From RYN-433 sp036558265 (GTDB lineage: Bacteria > Planctomycetota > Phycisphaerae > Tepidisphaerales > Tepidisphaeraceae): 17,926 nt of DNA. The notes below the pieces were generated by a model. That model saw only the letters and a program-made list of their open reading frames with translations, made no database searches and was not told the origin of the DNA. Made by a program: the position numbers and the translations under genes. The DNA lies in contig DATBFY010000757.1 of assembly GCA_036558265.1 (NCBI GenBank), forward strand, positions 1-17,926, read 5' to 3'. Positions within the stretch are counted from its first letter, which is position 1. Each line of letters begins with the position of its first letter. Positions 13,155 through 17,926 of the stretch are shown piece by piece.

Positions 13155-14528
13155 ATGTCGACGACGGGCAAGTTTTCATGTGACGGGTGCGGGAAGCAGT
13201 ACACCTGGAAGGCGGAACTGGCGGGCCGGCGCGTGAAGTGCAAGTGCGGGCACGCGCTGACGGTTCCGAATGAGGATCCCGCGGCGCTGGCGGACGCGCC
13301 GGACGGATTCGAGGACCTTTACGCGCTGGCGGAAGACTCCGGCCCGTCGAAACAGAAGGTGCAGCAGGCGCCGGCGTACGTGCGGGCGGCGGCGCCGGCA
13401 ATGGCAATGGCGGGGGCGGGGGCGGCCGCGATCCCGCAGGGGGCTGGCGGAGGCGGCGCGGGCGCGGCGGCCGGGGTGCTGGGTTATGCCAGCATGGCGC
13501 CCAAGCGGCGCGATGACGACGGCAAGGCCGCCGGTAACCCGTTCTGGAACCCGGTCACCGACCTGTATGTGCCGGCCGGACTGATCCTGCTGGGCTTCGT
13601 CCTGAGCCTCATTGAGATGCGCTGGGTGATCGGCATCCGCAGCATCCCGATCGCCGTGATCGCGGTGGGCGTGCTGACGATGATCAACCTGGCGATCGGC
13701 TTCGCCGGGATCCTGATCACCGCCAAGGTTATGGATCTGGGCCTGGGGCCGCTGCCGGTGGCGATCATGAAGACCGCGGCGGCGTCGATTTTGCCGGCGG
13801 CGGTGGCGAGCCTCATCGCCCAAAGCTTCTTCGGCGGCGCGCTGCTCGGGCTGGTCGTCAGTTATGTCCTTTCGGTCACGATGTTCATCAAGCTGATGGA
13901 CATGGATTACTTCGAGGGCTTCCTGTGCGCGGCGATCGTCTGGATCGTCGGCAAATGGGTCGGGATGGCGATCCTGGCGATGATCTTCAGCGGAATGATG
14001 TCCGCCGGCGGCGGTGGCGGGGGCTTTGCCGGCGGCGGGGGTGGTGGCGGCGGCGGCGGACGCAGCCCCGGTGGGGGATTGTTCGCCTCGTCGGGCGGCG
14101 GGGCGTCTTCCCTGGCGGACGACGGGGATGACGAAGGGAGCGCGAAGAAGTCTCCGGGCGCGAAATATGACGACCGCGCCGAGGAACTGCTCTCGGGCAC
14201 CCACAAGGCGGACGCCAAGGAGTGGGTGGAGAAGGGGAACAACGCCTTCTCCGGCCGCACGCACGACCAGAGCCGGCGGATCGTCGCGACGTTGCTCTCG
14301 ATGGGCGGTCAGTTCATGGTCGTGGTCGAACCGGTGAAGAAGGGAGAGGAGAAAGAGGTCGGGCCGGTGCTGGTGTTCCTGCTGCCGACCGACAAGCCGT
14401 CGCGGAAGAAGATCTTCGACTTTTACCCGTCGCTGGGGAAGACGTACGGGATCAGCGGCCCGAAGGACGAGGGTCAGGGGTACATGTCGGTGGAGTTCGT
14501 GGACGAGGATGCGGAGGAGCATCCGTAG
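13155..14528 (+). CDS. Zinc-ribbon, multi-TM protein with C-terminal module (family member C)
   Basis: A 457-residue protein and the longest of the family. The zinc-ribbon head is C9-x2-C12-GK ... LAGRRVKC29-x-C31-G. The acidic motif EDLYALAE (53-60) matches EDIYDLFE of protein A. After an Ala/Gly linker comes a membrane module (about 135-283) with five or six predicted helices, homologous to A. Two glycine runs (284-302) lead to the soluble C-terminal module (about 363-448), homologous to B. It thus joins the parts of A and B in one chain. AAGGG lies 12 nt before the ATG, and the context resembles that of B. A tandem-armed palindrome begins 17 nt behind the stop. The function is unknown; membrane-linked sensing or scaffolding would be a guess. 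Confidence 0.85.
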   Translation: MSTTGKFSCDGCGKQYTWKAELAGRRVKCKCGHALTVPNEDPAALADAPDGFEDLYALAEDSGPSKQKVQQAPAYVRAAAPAMAMAGAGAAAIPQGAGGGGAGAAAGVLGYASMAPKRRDDDGKAAGNPFWNPVTDLYVPAGLILLGFVLSLIEMRWVIGIRSIPIAVIAVGVLTMINLAIGFAGILITAKVMDLGLGPLPVAIMKTAAASILPAAVASLIAQSFFGGALLGLVVSYVLSVTMFIKLMDMDYFEGFLCAAIVWIVGKWVGMAILAMIFSGMMSAGGGGGGFAGGGGGGGGGGRSPGGGLFASSGGGASSLADDGDDEGSAKKSPGAKYDDRAEELLSGTHKADAKEWVEKGNNAFSGRTHDQSRRIVATLLSMGGQFMVVVEPVKKGEEKEVGPVLVFLLPTDKPSRKKIFDFYPSLGKTYGISGPKDEGQGYMSVEFVDEDAEEHP

Positions 14529-14544
14529 GGGCGCTGCGCTGAGT

Positions 14545-14649
14545 GAATACGAAGATGGAGGATGGAGGATAGAGGATAGAGGATGGACAAAGCGGCGTCA
14601 GGCATGATCGGCCGCCGTCTTCCATCCGCCATCTTCCATCCTCGTATTC
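14545..14649. repeat. Palindrome with 7-nt tandem-repeat arms, copy 1
   Basis: The left arm from 14545 reads GAATACGAA and then GATGGAG, GATGGAG, GATAGAG, GATAGAG, GATGGA. The right arm (14615-14649) is the complement, its minus strand reading GAATACGAG, GATGGAA, GATGGCG, GATGGAA. The loop region is about 28 nt. It starts 17 nt behind the stop of protein C and would form a long hairpin at the end of the operon's mRNA. The same kind of element is at 16253-16355. Confidence 0.8.
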
Positions 14650-14657
14650 ATCGTAGC

Positions 14658-14679
14658 GGCCGCGCTTGTCCGCGCGGCC
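14658..14679. repeat. Perfect 8-bp palindrome with 6-nt loop
   Basis: GGCCGCGC (14658-14665) and GCGCGGCC (14672-14679) enclose TTGTCC, which is also the proposed -35 of infA. It may be an operator-like site or just another intergenic repeat. Confidence 0.55.
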
Positions 14680-14694
14680 ATCCTCCCGTAGGAT
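14666..14694 (+). promoter_or_regulatory. Possible promoter of infA
   Basis: TTGTCC (14666-14671), 17 bp, TAGGAT (14689-14694). It lies 48 nt before the GTG start of infA. The -35 sits in the loop of a perfect palindrome. Both hexamers are four-of-six matches, so the call is moderate. Confidence 0.4.
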
Positions 14695-14742
14695 GGGGTG
14701 CTGACACTGCTGCGAGAAGCACCAACCGGGAGAACCAACGGC

Positions 14743-14964
14743 GTGGCGAAATCCGAGCCCATCGAAGTCGAAGCGACGGTCGTAACCGCGTTGCCCAACG
14801 CGATGTTCAAGCTGAGGCTGGACAATTCGGATGCGGAGATCCTGGGGATCGTGTCGGGGAAGATGCGCAAGCACTTCATCCGCATCCTGCCGGGCGACCG
14901 GGTAAAGGTGGAGCTGTCGCCGTACGATCTGACGAAGGGGCGGATCGTGTTTCGGCAGAAATAA
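14743..14964 (+). CDS. infA: Translation initiation factor IF-1
   Basis: A 73-residue S1-fold (OB) protein of the standard IF-1 length. It opens AKSEPIEVEATVV, and carries ALPNAMFKLRLDN, GKMRKHFIRILPGDRVKVE and ELSPYDLTKGRIVFR, all hallmarks of bacterial IF-1. It binds the A site of the 30S subunit and helps select the initiator tRNA with IF-2 and IF-3. The GTG start at 14743 gives the family N terminus; an in-frame start at 14698 would add 15 unrelated residues. GGGAG lies about 10 nt upstream. GIVSGK replaces the more usual AHISGK, a modest deviation. It is not in the ribosomal-protein cluster seen in many bacteria, as its neighbours are a zinc-ribbon operon and a sugar regulator. Confidence 0.96.
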   Translation: MAKSEPIEVEATVVTALPNAMFKLRLDNSDAEILGIVSGKMRKHFIRILPGDRVKVELSPYDLTKGRIVFRQK

Positions 14965-14978
14965 AGGGGCGGACGGGG

Positions 14979-15007
14979 CGAAAGCACCAAAGGCGATTGG
15001 TGCTTCG
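14979..15007. terminator. Hairpin between the convergent infA and regulator genes
   Basis: CGAAAGCACCAA (14979-14990) pairs with TTGGTGCTTCG (14997-15007), one bulged A, 6-nt loop. It begins 15 nt behind the infA stop and 9 nt from the stop of the convergent regulator gene, so it can serve both. TTATTTT follows on the plus strand after a short gap. Confidence 0.65.
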
Positions 15008-15015
15008 TGCACGCC

Positions 15016-16245
15016 TTATTTTCCCTTTCGCTCGCGGTACTCGCTCGGCGGGACGCCGGTCTTTTTCTTGAAGACGACGCTCATGTACTCGACGTGCTTG
15101 AAGCCGGCGCGGTTGGCGACGGTGTAGAGGGGGAGGTCGGTCTGGGTGAGCAGCTCCTTTACGCGCTGGACGCGGGTGCGGACGATCTCCTCGTGGGGCA
15201 TGCGGCCGAATAATTTCTTGAACTCGTTCTCGAACACCCGCCGCGACATGCCGCTGACCTGCCGCAGCACGTCGGCGACGTTGATCCCGTCGCAGGCGTG
15301 GGCGCGGATGAAGCGGACGGCCTTGGCCATCTGGGGGTCGGCGATCGCCAGCGTGTCGGTGGAGAGGCGGGGGACGACGCCCAGGGGCTTGACGAGGTGC
15401 GCGGTCGGCGGGACCGGCTCGCGGTCGTGCATCATGCGATCGAGGAGCTGGGCGGCGAGGTAGCCGGTCGAGTCGGTGTCGGGGGCGACGGATGAGAGCG
15501 GGGGGTCGGAGAGGTCGCAGAGCAACTCGTCGTTGTCCACGCCGATCACCGCGACGTCGTCGGGGACGGCGAGGTCGAGCGCCCGGCAGGCGGCCAGGAC
15601 CTGGCGCCCGCGGATGTCGTAGCAGGCCATGACGCCGACGGGGCGCGGGAGTCCGGCGACCCAGTCGCTCAATGCGGTGAGCTCGGCCTCGTGCGCCAGG
15701 TGCCGCGCGCGGTGGGGGGGCGGGAAGACGGCGCAGTCGAGGCCGGCGCGCTCGACGAGCTTGACGAAGGCGTCGCGACGCCAGAGGGCCCAGTTGAAGT
15801 GCTCGTCGCCGCAGAAGGCCAGGCGGCGCAGGCCGCGCTCGGTCAGGTGCTCGAAGGCCATGCGGGCGATCTCGGCGTCGTCGGTCTCGACCCATGGGAT
15901 GCCCGGGACCTGTCGGGCGGCGCTGACGTCCACGCAGGGGAGGCCGGAGGCCTGCACCTCGTCGGCGATCGCGGCGTTCTCGATGCGGGCGATCACACCG
16001 TCGCCTCGGAAGTCCTTGAGCCAGCGGGTCGCCTCGCCGCGGCGGCGCTCGTCGAGGTCGATGTCCCAGTTCTCGTGCTCTCGGATGTAGGCGCGGATGC
16101 CGTGGAGCAGGCCGCGGGCGTACTCGTTGGAGGTCTCGATGATGAGGGCGACGCGCTTGCGCCGGCGGCGCGGCGGCGGGGGCGATGGCGGGGCGGCGAG
16201 AGGGGCGGCGACGGGCTTGGCACTGGGACGCGTGGCGCGGGGCAT
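15016..16245 (-). CDS. XylR-like transcriptional regulator (sugar-binding domain plus AraC HTH)
   Basis: A 409-residue cytoplasmic regulator. Residues 1-30 are Pro/Arg-rich and probably disordered. A LacI/periplasmic-binding-like sensor domain covers about 31-300, with RVALIIETSNEYARGLLHGI at its start, CYDIRGRQVLAACRALDLAVPDD shown here only by its ends CYDIRG and LAVPDD (208-230), and GVDNDELLC (235-243), a XylR hallmark. The AraC-type double helix-turn-helix spans about 307-407, with TVANRAGFKHVEYMS and FKKKTGVPPSEYRERK. Length and order match E. coli XylR (xylose-responsive activator). In planctomycetes such proteins are numerous, so the ligand cannot be named. No sugar operon is adjacent on its strand. 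The Shine-Dalgarno is weak, and a start further in, near residue 28, is possible. Confidence 0.9.
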   Translation of the reverse strand: MPRATRPSAKPVAAPLAAPPSPPPPRRRRKRVALIIETSNEYARGLLHGIRAYIREHENWDIDLDERRRGEATRWLKDFRGDGVIARIENAAIADEVQASGLPCVDVSAARQVPGIPWVETDDAEIARMAFEHLTERGLRRLAFCGDEHFNWALWRRDAFVKLVERAGLDCAVFPPPHRARHLAHEAELTALSDWVAGLPRPVGVMACYDIRGRQVLAACRALDLAVPDDVAVIGVDNDELLCDLSDPPLSSVAPDTDSTGYLAAQLLDRMMHDREPVPPTAHLVKPLGVVPRLSTDTLAIADPQMAKAVRFIRAHACDGINVADVLRQVSGMSRRVFENEFKKLFGRMPHEEIVRTRVQRVKELLTQTDLPLYTVANRAGFKHVEYMSVVFKKKTGVPPSEYRERKGK

Positions 16246-16252
16246 GGGTCAG

Positions 16253-16355
16253 CAGAAAGACGAGGATGGAAGATGGAAGATGGCGGATGGACCAAGACCC
16301 ACGCCCCGTTCAGTCGCGTCCATCTTCCATCCTCGATCTTCCATCTTCGTTTTCG
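16253..16355. repeat. Palindrome with 7-nt tandem-repeat arms, copy 2
   Basis: The left arm (about 16255-16290) reads GACGAG, GATGGAA, GATGGAA, GATGGCG, GATGG. The right arm (about 16319-16355), read on the minus strand, is CGAAAACGAA, GATGGAA, GATCGAG, GATGGAA, GATGGA. It begins directly at the stop codon of the PEP-CTERM gene and ends 8 nt before the regulator's start codon, so it also occupies that gene's upstream region. Confidence 0.8.
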
Positions 16356-17926
16356 TTAGATCTGGCGGCGCCGGCGGCCCAGCAGCGCGAACCCGCAAGC
16401 GGCGACGAAGCCCAGCGCGCCGGGTTCGGGGACCAGCGCGAAGGCACGGGCGAGTTCGGCGTCGAAGTTCGCCGGGGCGCCGGGGATCGGGTCTGCGGGC
16501 AAGTTGGTGTTGTAGTTCTGCGCGAGCTTGACCAGGTCGTTGAAGTCCACCTTGCCGTCGTAGGTGAAGTCGCCGTTGAACCACCACGATCCGGTCTTGG
16601 TCGAGACGGTGGTGTCGTAATTCTGCGCCAGGTGCACGAGGTCATTGAAGTCGACGGTGCCGTCGAGAGTGGCGTCGCCGGCCAGCGTGTAGCGGACCAG
16701 GATCGAGCTGGCGTCCACGTTGGCCTTGCCCATGAAGGTGCCGCCCGTGGGGCCCAGGATCTCGGTTGCGGCGGCGTAGCCGACGGCGCCCTTGGGGTCG
16801 GCGGCAGCGTTGGCGGAGGTGATGCCGGTGCCCTTCCAGTCGCCGTTGTTCGCGCCGGTCGGCACCGCGTGATACCCGGAGATGACCAGGTTGCGGACGG
16901 TGGTGAGGGCGGTGGCGTCGTTGCCGGTGTAATCGACGATCAGCGCGTTGTTGGTCAGGTCGACCTTCTGCCCGGCGGCGACCGCCAGCGGCGCCGGGGT
17001 CGTGTTGTCACCGACCGTGAGCACGGACCTGGGCCCTGCGGCGGGGCTGGTAACCTTCGCGCCGCCGCCCTGGAGGTTCAGGTTCTTGACGGTCTGGGTG
17101 GCGCCGGCCTCGAAGGTGGCGGTGGCGTTGGCGACGGTGACACCCGAGCTGGCAAAGATCGAGCCCGTGACGCGCAGGGTTCCGTTGTTGACGGTGGTCG
17201 CGCCGGTGTAGCCGTTGACGCCGCCCAGGGTCTGCACGCCGGTGCCTTCCTTAGTCAGCGCGATGGTGCCGGCGGCCTGGTTGGAATTGTCGTTGACCTG
17301 TCCGCCGAAGGTGGCGGTGGCGTTGTTATTGCCCAGGGTCAGCGTGGCGGCGCTGCCGCCGACGTTGTTGACGACCTGTCCGGGGATGGCGCCCCCGGCG
17401 CCACCCAGCCCGTTAATGGGCGTGTCCATGCCGTTGATGTCGAAGATGCCGCCGGTGGCGTCGCCGCCGTTGACGACGACGTTGCCCGCGCCGGGTCCGG
17501 AGGGGATGGCGCCGAAGGCGCCCTGCTGGAGCGTGCCGTCGTTGACGGTGGTGTCGCCGCCGTAGGTATTGGCGCCGGTCAGCGTCAGCATTCCGGCGCC
17601 GACCTTGGTGATGCCGCCGGACGCGTTGTTAGCCAGGGTCGCTGCGCCGAAGGTCGCGCCGCTGCCACCACCGCCGACGAGTTGGACGGTCGGGACGGAC
17701 GTATAGCCGACGCCGGGATTGGTGATCTGGATGCCGGTGACGTGCCCGCTGGCGTCGAGGACGGGAACGCCGGTCGCGCCGAAGCCCCCCCCACCGGTGA
17801 TCTCGATCACGCCGTGGGCGAGGTAACCCGAGCCGCCGCTGGTGACGGGGACGGACATGACGCCCTGACCGGTGGGCGCGACCAGCGGGGCGGAGATGGT
17901 GATGTCGCTGCCGCTGGTGTCGATGA
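16356..17926 (-). CDS. PEP-CTERM surface protein with beta-strand repeats and dockerin-like repeats (5' end outside window)
   Basis: At least 523 residues of a larger secreted protein; the frame stays open to the window edge, so the N terminus is missing. From the visible N-side: Gly-rich repeats of the type GSGY..GV.ITGGGGFGAT; two autotransporter-associated beta-strand repeats (ITKVGAGMLTLTGANTYGG followed by TTVNDGTL, and LTKEGTGVQTLGGVNGYTG followed by TTVNNGTL); two dockerin-like calcium-loop repeats at 16503-16679 (GDATLDGTVDFNDLVHLAQN and GDFTYDGKVDFNDLVKLAQN); and the PEP-CTERM tail at 16359-16433 (VPEPGALGF, a hydrophobic stretch, then GRRRRQ). The tail predicts processing by an exosortase at the cell envelope. 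Beta-helix structure and cell-surface location are inferred from the family. Confidence 0.9.
   Translation of the reverse strand, partial: IDTSGSDITISAPLVAPTGQGVMSVPVTSGGSGYLAHGVIEITGGGGFGATGVPVLDASGHVTGIQITNPGVGYTSVPTVQLVGGGGSGATFGAATLANNASGGITKVGAGMLTLTGANTYGGDTTVNDGTLQQGAFGAIPSGPGAGNVVVNGGDATGGIFDINGMDTPINGLGGAGGAIPGQVVNNVGGSAATLTLGNNNATATFGGQVNDNSNQAAGTIALTKEGTGVQTLGGVNGYTGATTVNNGTLRVTGSIFASSGVTVANATATFEAGATQTVKNLNLQGGGAKVTSPAAGPRSVLTVGDNTTPAPLAVAAGQKVDLTNNALIVDYTGNDATALTTVRNLVISGYHAVPTGANNGDWKGTGITSANAAADPKGAVGYAAATEILGPTGGTFMGKANVDASSILVRYTLAGDATLDGTVDFNDLVHLAQNYDTTVSTKTGSWWFNGDFTYDGKVDFNDLVKLAQNYNTNLPADPIPGAPANFDAELARAFALVPEPGALGFVAACGFALLGRRRRQI

Noticed and set aside
11704..13407. 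567-codon open frame on the minus strand across tRNA-Glu and gene B
   Set aside because: It would read through a tRNA, its terminator and the operon promoter, and its translation is low-complexity.
13176..14522. 448-codon open frame on the minus strand opposite gene C
   Set aside because: It is antisense, rich in Arg/His/Asp, and has no motifs. Gene C is supported by homology to A and B inside the window.

Overview
The window looks like chromosome from a high-GC planctomycete, most likely of the Phycisphaerae / Tepidisphaerales type. Four things point there: a secreted protein with dockerin-like GDxxxDGxVDFxDL repeats and a C-terminal VPEPG sorting tail, Tat-exported Gfo/Idh/MocA and xylose-isomerase-like TIM-barrel proteins, a XylR-type AraC regulator, and proteins with an N-terminal C-x2-C-GK...LAGKRVKC-x-CG zinc-ribbon. 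The lineage is an inference, because there is no rRNA or other strict marker in the window.

Layout. 1-447: no gene, but short hairpin and tandem repeats. 448-1401 (-): UDP-glucuronate 4-epimerase-like protein. 1645-4428 (-): large exported PQQ-like beta-propeller protein. 4699-5238 (-): four-helix membrane protein. 5356-6117 (-): DUF6065-like protein. 6296-7204 (+): zinc-ribbon/5-TM protein (called A). 7277-7723 (+): ABATE-domain-like protein without a CGNR finger. 7870-9045 (+): Tat-exported Gfo/Idh/MocA oxidoreductase. 9046-9812: no gene, dense in inverted repeats. 9813-10838 (-): Tat-exported TIM-barrel isomerase-like protein. 10911-11585 (-): hexulose-6-phosphate synthase / keto-gulonate-6-phosphate decarboxylase family protein. 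11749-11821 (+): tRNA-Glu(TTC) with promoter and terminator. 12079-14528 (+): a two-gene operon of zinc-ribbon membrane proteins (B and C) behind a good sigma-70 promoter. 14743-14964 (+): infA (IF-1). 15016-16245 (-): XylR-like regulator. 16356-17926 (-): C-terminal part of a beta-strand-repeat / dockerin-like / PEP-CTERM surface protein that runs off the window.

Two things stand out. First, proteins A, B and C form a mix-and-match family. All three share the same unusual zinc-ribbon head (C-x2-C ... C-x-C). A and C share a multi-pass membrane module. B and C share a C-terminal soluble module (QS...LPTDK...GQ..S.EF) that I do not recognise. C is therefore the full-length version, and A and B each carry a different part of it.

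Second, the gaps between genes hold a set of long palindromes whose arms are themselves tandem repeats, with 7-, 8- or 9-nt units. They sit mostly directly behind stop codons and always have the purine-rich arm first on both strands. They look like a mobile or mass-produced class of 3'-end hairpins. Other intergenic palindromes (CACGGGC hairpins, a GGGAGAGGG/CCCTCTCCC repeat and a roughly 330-bp nested inverted repeat) add to this picture.

Large open frames on the strand opposite the real genes were treated as artefacts of high GC3.
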